From Parahoeflea alexandrii (GTDB lineage: Bacteria; Pseudomonadota; Alphaproteobacteria; Rhizobiales; Rhizobiaceae), in assembly GCF_024105735.1 (NCBI RefSeq), contig NZ_JAAAML010000002.1, positions 1,053,156 through 1,117,155 on the forward strand: 64,000 nucleotides of DNA. Reading direction: 5' to 3'. This document shows, one piece after another, positions 27,127-36,089 of this stretch. Numbering within the stretch: the stretch's first letter is position 1; every line of letters starts with the position of its first letter. The translations under genes and the position numbers were made by a program. The notes under the pieces are model-generated. The model was not told the DNA's origin. It saw only the letters and a program-made list of their open reading frames with translations, and searched no databases.

Positions 27127-30100
27127 CTACTCCGCGGCGGTGCGCCGCATGACCGTCACCTGATTGAGAAACGCCCTCAGCGCGGCGGGTTTGATCGGCT
27201 TGTTCTGAACAGCGATCCGCTCGGCTTCTGCCATGCCGCGCACTTCCGGGGTCCGGTCGGCTGTTACCAGCAGAGCGGGGATGTCCATTCTCCAAAGCTT
27301 GCGCAGTGCGATGATTGTCTCGATGCCGGTGCCGTCATCAAGGTGGAAATCCGCGAAAATCGCATCTGGCGCGTCTTCGGTTTCCGCGATCCTCAGGCTG
27401 TCCTTCAACGAATCCGACGCCAGCACGGCGCATCCCCATCCGCTCAGCAGCAGCGTCATGCCTTCGAGGATCTTCGGTTCATTGTCGATGCACAGGACGC
27501 GCAGGCCCTTGAGGTTGCTGTTTGCGGCGCTGCTCCCGGCACGGCGCGGCTGTGCCTTGGTCTGCACGATGTTGGTTTCGACCGGCAGCTCCACCCGGAA
27601 CTCGGTCCCCTTGCCGGATTGCGACGCAATATCGACCGAATGCTTGAGCACGCGTGCAATGCGGTCGACGATCGACAGGCCGAGCCCCAGCCCGGACGCC
27701 GTCCGGGCGCCTTCTTCAAGCCGGGCAAACTCCCTGAAAACCGTACGGAACTTGGTGGTCGGAATGCCGATACCTGTATCGATGACCTGGATGATGACCT
27801 TGTCGCCGCGCCGGCGGACGCCGACCAGGACCCGGCCTTCGCGCGTGTATTTGATGGCGTTTGACACCAGGTTCTGGATCAGCCGCCGCAACAGGTTGGG
27901 GTCGGAGCGCACGTGAACGCTTGTGGGCATCACGGTGAATCTGAGGTTTTTCTCGCGCGCCACCGGCGCAAAGTCGGTGACCACCCGCTGCAACAGGTCA
28001 TTGAGCGGAAAGCTCGCCAGTTGCGGCTTCATCGCGCCGGTGTCGAGCCGCGAGATATCGAGAACCGCGCCCAGGATGGCCTCCACCGATTCAAGCGAGG
28101 AATCGATGTTTTGCACCAGCTTCTGGTCTGGCGAATTGCCCAGCCGTTCGACCAGTGTCGAGGAATAGAGGCGGGCGGCGTTGAGCGGCTGCAGGATGTC
28201 GTGGCCGGCTGCGGCAAGGAACCGCGTCTTGCCGATATTGGCTTCTTCGGCGGTCAGTTGCGCCTTTTCCAGCTCGCGGTTGACGCGGGTCAGTTCTGCG
28301 GTTCGCTGGGTAACACGCTGTTCAAGCGTCTCGTTGGCCTGCTTGAGTGCCATGTCGGCCGCAACCCGCTCGGTGATGTCGGCATAGGTGGTGACGATGC
28401 CGCTGTCAGGCATCGGGTTCGAGCGGATTTCGATGATCCGCCTTTCCGGGCCGATGGTCAGCGAGAACGGCTTGTCCATGATCAGAAAGCGGTCCAGGGC
28501 TTCCTGCTCCTCGCCCGCCTTCAGGTCGCCGCGCTCGACGAGGATGGAGATGATGTTTTCCAGCGGGAATCCGACCTGGCCGACCTGCTCGGGCAATTCC
28601 AGAAGCGAGCGGAAGCGCTTGTTCCAGACCGTCAGCCGGTTGGTGTTGTCAAACACCGTAATGCCCTGGTCCATCTGTCCGAGTGCCGTCTGCAAGAGAT
28701 CGCGGTTGTATTGCAGTGCTTCGGATGCCTCGTCGAGCAGCCGCGCCGTGTCGCCGGGAATGTCATCGGCGCGCTCGAACAGCAGCGACAGCACCAGCCG
28801 CGCCGAGGCCGAACCGATGGCGCTGCCGAGCAGTTGCTCGGCAAACCGCAACATGCCCATATCGGCCGGATCATGTTCGTTGATCCACCGGCCTATGGCG
28901 CGCTCGTGCGAATGAAACGACCGCTCGGTCCGCTCCTGTCCGAGATAGCGGCTGATGGTCTGCTTCAGGTCGCCGACCGTCACCTTGGTTTTCCAGCTGC
29001 GCCCCGAAGTGGTCATCCGCTGGCTTTCCGGAATGAACACGGCCGACTGTATGCGCTCGATAGACTTTGGCCGCCGCGACAGTGATCCGACCACATAGCA
29101 CAGGCAGTTGACCAGCAGGCTCAGAACCACCGCGTTGAACAGCGGGTCTGCCCCCGGTCCGGAAAACTGCGCACCGGGAATGATGAAATCGAGGATGGAG
29201 GCCGCGACGTGGCTGTTATCGGGTCCGCCCAGGCTCGGAACCATCAGGATGTAGGCCCAGATCGCAATACCGCTGGAAAGGCCGGCAATGGCGCCGCGCG
29301 CATTTGCCTGGCGCCAGAAAAGCCCGCCGAAGAAGGCCGGGGCGAGCTGGGCGATGGCCGCGAAGGACAAGAGCCCGATCGAGGCAAGGCCGGCATTGGT
29401 GTCGGCAGCGCGATAATAGGCAAATCCGAGCAGCAGGATCGCGACGATGGCTGTCCGCCTGATGGTAAGGATCAGGTTAGCGAAATCGCCGCTCTGGCCG
29501 CGGCGGGTGCGGCGCCTGAGCACCACCGGCACGATGATGTCGTTGGAGATCATGATGGCGACGGCCACCGAGGCCACGATCACCATGGCCGTCGCTGCCG
29601 AAAAACCGCCGATGAAGGTGATCAGCGTGACCATCGGCATGTCGTTGGCCATCGGCAGCGCAAGCACGAAAAGATCGCTTCCGCCGCCGGAGCCGAACTG
29701 CAGGACACCGGCAATCGCCACCGGCAGAACGAAGATGTTGATGGCAATGAGATAAAGCGGCAGCAGCCACCCCGCCAGCCGCAACTCGCCCGGCGTCCTG
29801 TTCTCCACCACCGTGACATGGAACTGGCGCGGCAACAGGATGATGGCGAATGCCGAAAGCACGGTGAGCAGGACCCAGCGCAACAGCGGGGTCTCGTGCG
29901 TCAGCGCGGTCATCACCTCGGCATTGGCGGTCGCGGCCTGCAACAGGTCCCAGGGACCGTCGAAAAGCATGAACACCACTGTCAGCCCGATCAGCGTGAA
30001 TGCCAAAAGCTTGACCAGCGATTCCATCGCGATGGCGAGGATCAGGCCGTCCTGGTGTTCGGTGGCGTCGGTGTGGCGCGTGCCGAAGATCGCCGCGAAG

Positions 30101-30624
30101 GCAGCAAGCACCAGGGTGACGAAGAAGGCGATGTCGGAGAGGAAGAAGGTCTGTGTCACCCGGTTCAATTGCTCGACATCGACCATCACCGCGACCGAAG
30201 ACGAGACCGCCTTGAGCTGCAGCGCGATATAGGGAATCGTGCCGATGACCGCGATCAGGGCCACAAGCGCGGCCACCAGCGGGCTCTTGCCGTAGCGCGC
30301 CGCCATGAAGTCGGCGATGGATGTGAGCTTTTCCGCCTTGGCCAGGGTCACGATCCGCCTGAGGATCGGCATCCCCAGCGTGAACATCAGGATCGGACCG
30401 ATATAGATCGCGGTGAATTCCAGTCCGCGCGAGGCGGCGAGGCCAACGCCGCCGAAATAGGTCCAGGAGGTGCAGTAGATGGCCAGGCTGAGCGAATAGA
30501 TGATCGGGCGGCCGGCTGTCCGCCTGCGCCGCTGGCGCGCCGAGCGGTCGCCATAGGTTGCGATGGCAAACAGCATCAGCAGATAAAAAAGGGCTGATCC
30601 GAAAACCAGCCAGCCGGGCATCAT
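27127..30624 (-). CDS. hybrid sensor kinase with sodium:solute symporter domain (CrbS-like)
   Basis: 1165 aa inner-membrane protein. Residues 1 to about 500 form a sodium/solute symporter (SLC5) domain with about 13 spans. A helical linker in the STAC position (about 530-630) follows, then a PAS domain (GITVFDNTNRLTVWNKRF). A coiled coil leads to HisKA (AAGHDILQPLN, phospho-His808), then HATPase_c (NLVSNAIKYTREGRV, DTGIGIP, GLGLGLSIV). The C-terminal receiver has its Asp in FADFHLDDGTGIE. It probably senses or transports a small carboxylate. The convergent LuxR-type regulator at 26461 is the likely output. Confidence 0.93.
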   Translation of the reverse strand: MMPGWLVFGSALFYLLMLFAIATYGDRSARQRRRRTAGRPIIYSLSLAIYCTSWTYFGGVGLAASRGLEFTAIYIGPILMFTLGMPILRRIVTLAKAEKLTSIADFMAARYGKSPLVAALVALIAVIGTIPYIALQLKAVSSSVAVMVDVEQLNRVTQTFFLSDIAFFVTLVLAAFAAIFGTRHTDATEHQDGLILAIAMESLVKLLAFTLIGLTVVFMLFDGPWDLLQAATANAEVMTALTHETPLLRWVLLTVLSAFAIILLPRQFHVTVVENRTPGELRLAGWLLPLYLIAINIFVLPVAIAGVLQFGSGGGSDLFVLALPMANDMPMVTLITFIGGFSAATAMVIVASVAVAIMISNDIIVPVVLRRRTRRGQSGDFANLILTIRRTAIVAILLLGFAYYRAADTNAGLASIGLLSFAAIAQLAPAFFGGLFWRQANARGAIAGLSSGIAIWAYILMVPSLGGPDNSHVAASILDFIIPGAQFSGPGADPLFNAVVLSLLVNCLCYVVGSLSRRPKSIERIQSAVFIPESQRMTTSGRSWKTKVTVGDLKQTISRYLGQERTERSFHSHERAIGRWINEHDPADMGMLRFAEQLLGSAIGSASARLVLSLLFERADDIPGDTARLLDEASEALQYNRDLLQTALGQMDQGITVFDNTNRLTVWNKRFRSLLELPEQVGQVGFPLENIISILVERGDLKAGEEQEALDRFLIMDKPFSLTIGPERRIIEIRSNPMPDSGIVTTYADITERVAADMALKQANETLEQRVTQRTAELTRVNRELEKAQLTAEEANIGKTRFLAAAGHDILQPLNAARLYSSTLVERLGNSPDQKLVQNIDSSLESVEAILGAVLDISRLDTGAMKPQLASFPLNDLLQRVVTDFAPVAREKNLRFTVMPTSVHVRSDPNLLRRLIQNLVSNAIKYTREGRVLVGVRRRGDKVIIQVIDTGIGIPTTKFRTVFREFARLEEGARTASGLGLGLSIVDRIARVLKHSVDIASQSGKGTEFRVELPVETNIVQTKAQPRRAGSSAANSNLKGLRVLCIDNEPKILEGMTLLLSGWGCAVLASDSLKDSLRIAETEDAPDAIFADFHLDDGTGIETIIALRKLWRMDIPALLVTADRTPEVRGMAEAERIAVQNKPIKPAALRAFLNQVTVMRRTAAE

Positions 30625-30848
30625 GACTTCACTCCTCCTCGCCTCCGGGATGCAGCATAAACCCTATACCCCGCCAAACAAGGCAGCCTTTGGTCGATCA
30701 GACCGGAGCTGCCTCTTGCGGTGGGAGACGCAGAATTCGGGTTTTTGACGCACGTAAGTGTGTTAGACAACTCTAAACCGATTTAGCGGGCGCGCGGGCC
30801 CTGCGGTTTGAAGAAGAGGGACATCCGCGACAAACGGAGAGAATGGAC

Positions 30849-31262
30849 ATGTTGAACGAGTTCAAGGCGTTTATCGCCAGGGGCAATGTAATGGACCTTG
30901 CTGTCGGTGTGATCATCGGCGGTGCATTTGGTCTTATCGTTTCATCGCTGGTCGATGATATCATCATGCCGGTCGTCGGCGCGATCTTTGGCGGAATTGA
31001 TTTTTCCAATTTCTTCATCCCGCTCGCGGGTGGCGTGACGGCCACCACGCTGGATGCCGCAAGGGAGCAGGGTGCGGTCCTCGCCTATGGCAATTTTCTC
31101 ACCGTGGTGATCAATTTCCTGATCCTGGCCTGGATCATCTTCCTGATGGTCAGAGCGGTCAACTCGCTGCGCAAGGAGGAAGAGGTCGCTCCGGCAAAGC
31201 CCGCCGCGCCTCCGGCCGACATCGCGCTGCTGACAGAGATTCGTGATCTCTTGAAGAAGTAG
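30849..31262 (+). CDS. mscL: large-conductance mechanosensitive channel
   Basis: 137 aa pentameric tension-gated channel that releases solutes on osmotic downshock. The N-terminal amphipathic helix and TM1 are seen in [20 protein letters not shown] and [16 protein letters not shown], the periplasmic loop in between, TM2 as [18 protein letters not shown], and the charged cytoplasmic bundle at the end. ATG 30849 gives better spacing from GGAGAG than the in-frame ATG at 30843. It is monocistronic. Confidence 0.97.
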   Translation: MLNEFKAFIARGNVMDLAVGVIIGGAFGLIVSSLVDDIIMPVVGAIFGGIDFSNFFIPLAGGVTATTLDAAREQGAVLAYGNFLTVVINFLILAWIIFLMVRAVNSLRKEEEVAPAKPAAPPADIALLTEIRDLLKK

Positions 31263-31307
31263 CCTTCCCGCTGCCGCGCCAGCGGTCAGGCGGACTGGTC
31301 GAAGTCA

Positions 31308-31331
31308 GACCCCGGCACCCGTGCCGGGGTC
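31308..31331 (+). terminator. hairpin after mscL, probable terminator
   Basis: GACCCCGGCAC (31308-31318) pairs perfectly with GTGCCGGGGTC (31321-31331) across a 2-base gap. It is 46 bp after the mscL stop. No T-run follows, so efficiency as an intrinsic terminator is uncertain; such G+C-rich hairpins are common gene ends in these genomes. Confidence 0.55.
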
Positions 31332-31417
31332 GTTGCCCCTGCGCTGCTTGCATCAGAAAAATCGATGGATCGATCATGCCAGAACAGATGCGGTCGATCC
31401 CTGGAACGGGTAAGAGA

Positions 31418-31434
31418 GGCAAACGGAGTTTGCC
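31418..31434 (+). promoter_or_regulatory. hairpin holding the ribosome binding site of the aminotransferase gene
   Basis: GGCAAAC (31418-31424) and GTTTGCC (31428-31434) form a perfect 7-bp stem with a 3-base loop GGA, ending directly before ATG 31435. The purine-rich GGAG is partly in the loop, so folding could limit initiation. Confidence 0.4.
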
Positions 31435-32601
31435 ATGAACCAGTTCGAAAGCCTGAGCCGCCGCGCCATAGAGGCCCCCGAAAGCGGCATTGTTGCCGTG
31501 GTCAATCACGGTCGTCTCAAGCCGGGGCTGATCCCGCTCTGGGCAGGCGAGGGGGACGAGAAAACTCCCGATTTCATCGCCCGACCCGCCGCCGACGCCA
31601 TGCTTGCCGGCGAAACCTTCTACACCTGGCAACGCGGCATTCCCGAACTCAGACAGGCGCTGGCCGAGTACCATGCCCGCCTGTTTGGCCGGCAATTGCC
31701 GCTTGATGCCTTCTGCGTCACCGGTTCGGGCATGCAGGCGATCAAGATCGCGGTCGAGGCGGTCGTTGATCCGGGCGACGAAGTCATCCAGATCTCGCCA
31801 GCCTGGCCCAACTTCGCAGCAGCGCTTGGCATGTCCGGCGGTGTTTCGGTACCGGTGCCGCTCGATTATGCCAATGGTCGCTGGAGCATCGATCCTCAGC
31901 GCATGGCGGACGCGATCACGCCCAGGACCCGCGCGCTCTTCATCAATACGCCTTCCAATCCGACCGGCTGGACCGCGACGCGTGAAGATCTGGTGGCCAT
32001 TCTTGCGTTGGCGCGCAAGCATGGCCTGTGGATCATCGCCGACGAGATCTACACCCGCTTCTTCTATGCTGGCGGCCGCGCGCCTTCGTTCATGGATATC
32101 ATGGATGATGATGACCGCATCATCTTCGTCAACACCTTCTCCAAGAACTGGTCGATGACCGGCTGGCGTGTCGGCTGGATCGTGGCCCCGCCCGCGATCA
32201 TCCAGGTGCTGGAAAACAGCGTTCAGTACCAGACCTCGGGGGTGGCCCAGTTCATGCAGAAAGGAGCACTCGCGGCTCTTGAGCACGGTGAAGCCTATGT
32301 CGAGGCCCAGATTGCCAAGGCTGCAACCGCGCGCGATCTGTTCTGCGATGCGCTGACCAGCACCAACCGTGTTGTTACCCAGAAACCCGACGGCGCCTTC
32401 TACGCGTTCTTCCGGATCGACGGCGTCAGCGACACCAGGGCCGCGGCCATCGACATTGTCGACCGGGCCGGCGTCGGCCTGGCACCGGGGACCGCCTTCG
32501 ACAAGGGAGGAGCCTCCTTCCTGCGCGCCTGCTTCCTGCGTCGCCTCGACCATGTCGAGGAAGCCGCCGGCCGGTTGGCGGACTACATCTCATCACTGTG
32601 A
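31435..32601 (+). CDS. pyridoxal phosphate-dependent class I/II aminotransferase
   Basis: 388 aa fold-type I aminotransferase of usual length. The PLP-binding Lys237 is in NTFSKNWSMTGWRVGW, the cofactor Asp in IIADEIYTRFFY, NTPSNPTGW is the substrate/PLP loop, and the C-terminal carboxylate-binding Arg lies near SFLRACFLR. The type resembles aspartate/aromatic-like aminotransferases; the amino acid used is not clear. It is a single gene followed by a hairpin at 32609-32635 and then the epimerase gene. Confidence 0.92.
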   Translation: MNQFESLSRRAIEAPESGIVAVVNHGRLKPGLIPLWAGEGDEKTPDFIARPAADAMLAGETFYTWQRGIPELRQALAEYHARLFGRQLPLDAFCVTGSGMQAIKIAVEAVVDPGDEVIQISPAWPNFAAALGMSGGVSVPVPLDYANGRWSIDPQRMADAITPRTRALFINTPSNPTGWTATREDLVAILALARKHGLWIIADEIYTRFFYAGGRAPSFMDIMDDDDRIIFVNTFSKNWSMTGWRVGWIVAPPAIIQVLENSVQYQTSGVAQFMQKGALAALEHGEAYVEAQIAKAATARDLFCDALTSTNRVVTQKPDGAFYAFFRIDGVSDTRAAAIDIVDRAGVGLAPGTAFDKGGASFLRACFLRRLDHVEEAAGRLADYISSL

Positions 32602-32608
32602 TGCCGGT

Positions 32609-32635
32609 CCGGTGTGCCCCACACAGGCACACCGG
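32609..32635 (+). terminator. hairpin after the aminotransferase gene, probable terminator
   Basis: CCGGTGTGCC (32609-32618) pairs perfectly with GGCACACCGG (32626-32635) across a 7-base loop. It starts 8 bp after the stop codon. The following GGATTCATGG lacks a T-run, so the call rests on position and stem strength. Confidence 0.6.
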
Positions 32636-32701
32636 GGATTCATGGTTTCTTGAAACTTGAGGTTCATCCTGCGGTGGTGGAAGCACCATCGAGGGATTGG
32701 C

Positions 32702-33826
32702 ATGACGGTTCTGGTGACCGGCGGAGCAGGATATATCGGAAGCCACATGGTCTGGGCGCTGCTGGATGCGGGCGAGCGGGTCGTCGTAGTCGACCGCCTG
32801 TCCACGGGCTTCGAATGGGCGGTGGCGCCCGAGGCAGAACTCATCCACGCCGACGTGTCCGACACCGCGGCCATCGCCGAAATCATCCGCGCGCATGGCA
32901 TCGAGGCGATCATTCATTTCGCCGGCTCGATTTCGGTGCCGGAATCCCTCGCCGATCCGCTGGGATACTATCAGAACAACACTGCCAATTCCCTGGCGCT
33001 GATCCGGACTGCTATTGCCACCGGAGTGAAGCAGTTCGTGTTTTCCTCCACCGCCGCCGTCTACGGGACGCCCCGGAGCGATGGGGCGATCGCCGAGAAC
33101 ACGCCGACAGTCCCGCAATCGCCCTATGGCGCCTCCAAGCTGATGACCGAGACGATGCTGGCCGATGCCGCGGCCGCGCATGAGTTCCGCTATGCGGCGC
33201 TGCGCTATTTCAACGTCTCGGGCGCCGATCCCCTGGGGCGCACCGGGCAATCCACCCGCGGAGCCGCCAACCTGATCAAGGTGGCGACCGAAGCCGCCAT
33301 GGGCAAGCGTGACGGGATCGAGGTCTTCGGCAGCGATTATCCGACCCGCGACGGCACCTGCATCCGTGATTTCATCCACGTGACCGACCTGGTCGCAGCC
33401 CATCTTGACGCGCTGACCTATCTGAGGGCGGGTGGCGACAGCCTCGTCGCCAATTGCGGCTACGGACGCGGCTACACGGTGCGCGAGGTGCTCGATTCGG
33501 TCCGCCGGCTCAGCGGCCGCGATTTCGAGGTCCGCCTCGGTCCCCGTCGCGAGGGCGACATCGTCACCTCGGTTGCCGATTCAACCCGGGCCCGCACGGT
33601 GCTGGGCTGGACGCCGCGCCACGATGACCTCGACAAGATCGTTGGCAGTGCGCTTGCCTGGGAAGCGGCGCTTGCGCGCAGCAACCACACAATTGACGAG
33701 CCTGCGGAGCAATCTTCAAGGCGCATCGTGCTGGACTGGACGCCGCCCCACGACGACATGGAGGAGATTGTCGGCAACGCGCTGGCCTTCGCCCCCGTTC
33801 TGGCACGCCGCAGACACAGCCGATAA
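32702..33826 (+). CDS. galE: UDP-glucose 4-epimerase-like protein with duplicated C-terminus
   Basis: 374 aa extended short-chain dehydrogenase-type epimerase. NAD motif GGAGYIGSH is at the N-terminus, with FSSTAAVYG and the catalytic pair Tyr142/Lys146 in YGASK; RYFNVSGADP and RDFIHVTDL are family signatures. It is longer than typical GalE (about 330-340 aa). The extra part is a second copy of the terminal motif: LGWTPRHDDLDKIVGSALAW recurs as LDWTPPHDDMEEIVGNALAF about 40 residues later. ATG 32702 starts right at the nucleotide-binding strand. The exact sugar nucleotide used is not certain. Confidence 0.88.
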   Translation: MTVLVTGGAGYIGSHMVWALLDAGERVVVVDRLSTGFEWAVAPEAELIHADVSDTAAIAEIIRAHGIEAIIHFAGSISVPESLADPLGYYQNNTANSLALIRTAIATGVKQFVFSSTAAVYGTPRSDGAIAENTPTVPQSPYGASKLMTETMLADAAAAHEFRYAALRYFNVSGADPLGRTGQSTRGAANLIKVATEAAMGKRDGIEVFGSDYPTRDGTCIRDFIHVTDLVAAHLDALTYLRAGGDSLVANCGYGRGYTVREVLDSVRRLSGRDFEVRLGPRREGDIVTSVADSTRARTVLGWTPRHDDLDKIVGSALAWEAALARSNHTIDEPAEQSSRRIVLDWTPPHDDMEEIVGNALAFAPVLARRRHSR

Positions 33827-33849
33827 GATCGGCTGCCGGTCATGTGCCG

Positions 33850-34680
33850 TTACCTGGATACCGGCTTAAGACCATCAAACACCGGCGGCCGCTTCTCACC
33901 CTTGGCCACATAGGCTTCCCGGATGTCATCGGGACGCAGCATCGCCGCGTTCCACACCGAAATGTAGTCGAGCGTGTCGGCAGTCGAGTGATCGCGGGAA
34001 TAGTTCGCCAACGCCTTGCAGCCGGCAACTGCCAGCGGCGAGTGCGCGGCGATCTTGCGTGCGATCGCCATGACGCCGTCGAGCAGGTCCTCGTGACTGT
34101 CGAACACCTCGTTTACCAGCCCGATCTGCAAGGCCTTAGCGGCCGGAAGCCGCTCTGCCGTATAGGCCATCTGCCGCGCCCAGCCTTCCGGGATGAGCTT
34201 GACCAGCCTTGGGAAGGTGCCGACATCGGCGGTCATGCCGATCGCAGTTTCCTGCACGGCAAAGAAGGCATCCGCCGAGGCGTAGCGGCAGTCGCACGCG
34301 GTTGCGAGGTCAACACCGGCGCCGATTGCACCGCCCTGAATGGCCGCAAGCACCGGCTGGCGGGCGCGCTCAAGTGCCGAGAAGGTCTCCTGCAGCGCCT
34401 TGATCTTGTAGCGGAAGGCTTCCGCCGAGACATGCGCATTGGCGCTGTCGCCATCGAGACTGCCGCTCATGAACACCGAAATGTCCATGCCCGCGGTAAA
34501 ATGCTTGCCCTGAGATGAAATCACGATCACCCGGGCCTCGGCATCATTGGAAATCCTGTCGACCGCTTCGGGCAGCTCCTTCCAGAATTCCGGGGTCATC
34601 GAATTGGCCTTGCCCGGCCGGTTGAAACGGATATGGGCGATATGGTCGGCAATCTCGACCGTGAAGCAGGCATAGGTCAT
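33850..34680 (-). CDS. enoyl-CoA hydratase/isomerase (crotonase) family protein
   Basis: 276 aa crotonase-fold protein. The oxyanion-hole segments are SSQGKHFTAGMDISVF and AIQGGAIGAGVDLATACD. The region QETAIGMTADVGTFPRL places Asp, rather than the usual hydratase Glu, near the second catalytic position, so a dienoyl-CoA isomerase-type activity is possible. It is monocistronic, divergent from the class V aminotransferase gene, and is not linked to the beta-oxidation operon at the window start. Confidence 0.9.
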   Translation of the reverse strand: MTYACFTVEIADHIAHIRFNRPGKANSMTPEFWKELPEAVDRISNDAEARVIVISSQGKHFTAGMDISVFMSGSLDGDSANAHVSAEAFRYKIKALQETFSALERARQPVLAAIQGGAIGAGVDLATACDCRYASADAFFAVQETAIGMTADVGTFPRLVKLIPEGWARQMAYTAERLPAAKALQIGLVNEVFDSHEDLLDGVMAIARKIAAHSPLAVAGCKALANYSRDHSTADTLDYISVWNAAMLRPDDIREAYVAKGEKRPPVFDGLKPVSR

Positions 34681-34897
34681 GGCGGTCTCCCTTTTCCTCC
34701 TTGTAGCTTCCGATCGGACATTGAGAAACCGGCGGGATGCGTGATTTTGCAGCGCTCCGGGGCCGGGGCGGGCGATTGCGTCAATTTGGCCCCGGCAGAC
34801 TTATTGAGGCCTCATGTCTTCAATGTTTCTGGAAACCGGCCTATAGCGGTCTTGAGGCCTGCTCTTGAGCGGTCGTTGCGAAAGAGGAGTTGAGGAC

Positions 34898-36031
34898 ATG
34901 AACATGACGGCGTCACCCGTGGACCCGGAAGGTCTGATGGAATTCTCGGTGGTCTTTACCGATCGTTCGCTCAATCACATGTCCAAGGCGTTTCAGGGGG
35001 TCATGACCGATCTCTACGCCATGCTCTGCGAAGTCTATCACGCCGATGCGGCGGTCATCGTTCCCGGTGGCGGAACCTTCGGCATGGAGGCGGTCGCCCG
35101 CCAGTTTGCCACGGACAACAAGGTGATGGTCATCCGCAACGGCTGGTTCTCCTACCGCTGGACGCAGATCTTCGAGATGGGCGACATTCCTTCCGAAACA
35201 ACGGTGATCAAGGCCTCGCAAGTGGGCAATGAAACCACCTCCGCCTTTGCCCCTGAAGCCATCGAGGCGATTGTCGCCAGCATTCGCGAAGAACGGCCGG
35301 GCGTCGTTTTCGCCCCCCATGTGGAAACCTCCGCGGGCGTCATTCTGCCCGATGACTATCTCAAGGCGATTGCCCAGGCTGCCCACGATGTCGGTGCCCT
35401 GTTCGTGCTCGATTGCATTGCCTCGGGTTGCATCTGGGTCGACATGAAAGCCACCGGCGTCGATGTGCTGATCTCCGCCCCGCAGAAGGGCTGGAGCGCG
35501 TCGCCCGCCGCCGGGCTGGTCATGCTTGGCGCCCGGGCGCTTGAGCGGCTGGGAGAGACCAGCAGTTCGAGCTTCGCGGTGGATCTGCGCAAATGGCACG
35601 ACATCATGCAGGCCTATGTCAGCGGCGGCCATGCCTATCATTCCACCATGCCGACCGATGCGCTTGTGGTGCTGCGCGACCGCATGATCGAGACCCGCGA
35701 TTTCGGCTTCAAGCTTGCTTGCGAGCGGCAATGGGAACTCGGCCGCAAGGTTCGCGCCCTGCTTGCCGCGAACGGCTTCAAGTCGGTTGCCGCTCCCGGC
35801 TTCGAGGCGCCGGGCGTTGTCGTCAGCTACACCAGGGACCCGGAGTTCCAGAACGGCAAGAAATTCATGGCCAAGGGCATGCAGATCGCCGCTGGCGTGC
35901 CGCTGATGTGCGATGAACCCGCTGATTTCCGCACCTTCCGCATCGGTCTGTTCGGCCTCGACAAGCTTGGCGATGTCGACGGTACGGTGGCCAAGCTTGA
36001 AACCGTGCTCGACAAGCTTGCTGAAGGCTGA
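34898..36031 (+). CDS. class V aminotransferase
   Basis: 377 aa PLP enzyme of the alanine-glyoxylate / serine-pyruvate / 2-aminoethylphosphonate transaminase group. The PLP Lys197 is in SAPQKGWSASPAAGLVML, the Asp that binds the pyridine nitrogen is in FVLDCIASG, and the N-terminal phosphate loop is PGGGTFGMEAVARQF. ATG 34898 follows GAGGAG. The SDR gene begins 58 bp after its stop, so the pair may act in sequence: transamination, then reduction of the carbonyl product. The substrate is not known. Confidence 0.9.
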   Translation: MNMTASPVDPEGLMEFSVVFTDRSLNHMSKAFQGVMTDLYAMLCEVYHADAAVIVPGGGTFGMEAVARQFATDNKVMVIRNGWFSYRWTQIFEMGDIPSETTVIKASQVGNETTSAFAPEAIEAIVASIREERPGVVFAPHVETSAGVILPDDYLKAIAQAAHDVGALFVLDCIASGCIWVDMKATGVDVLISAPQKGWSASPAAGLVMLGARALERLGETSSSSFAVDLRKWHDIMQAYVSGGHAYHSTMPTDALVVLRDRMIETRDFGFKLACERQWELGRKVRALLAANGFKSVAAPGFEAPGVVVSYTRDPEFQNGKKFMAKGMQIAAGVPLMCDEPADFRTFRIGLFGLDKLGDVDGTVAKLETVLDKLAEG

Positions 36032-36089
36032 GGCCAGACGGCGGACGAGTTTCTCCGGTTGAAAACATCACATTGGGACGAGGGGCGGC

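Noticed and set aside
29209..30597. Long plus-strand frame opposite the transporter-kinase hybrid
   Set aside because: Low-complexity, highly charged translation without any domain; the minus strand encodes clear SSS, HisKA and HATPase motifs.
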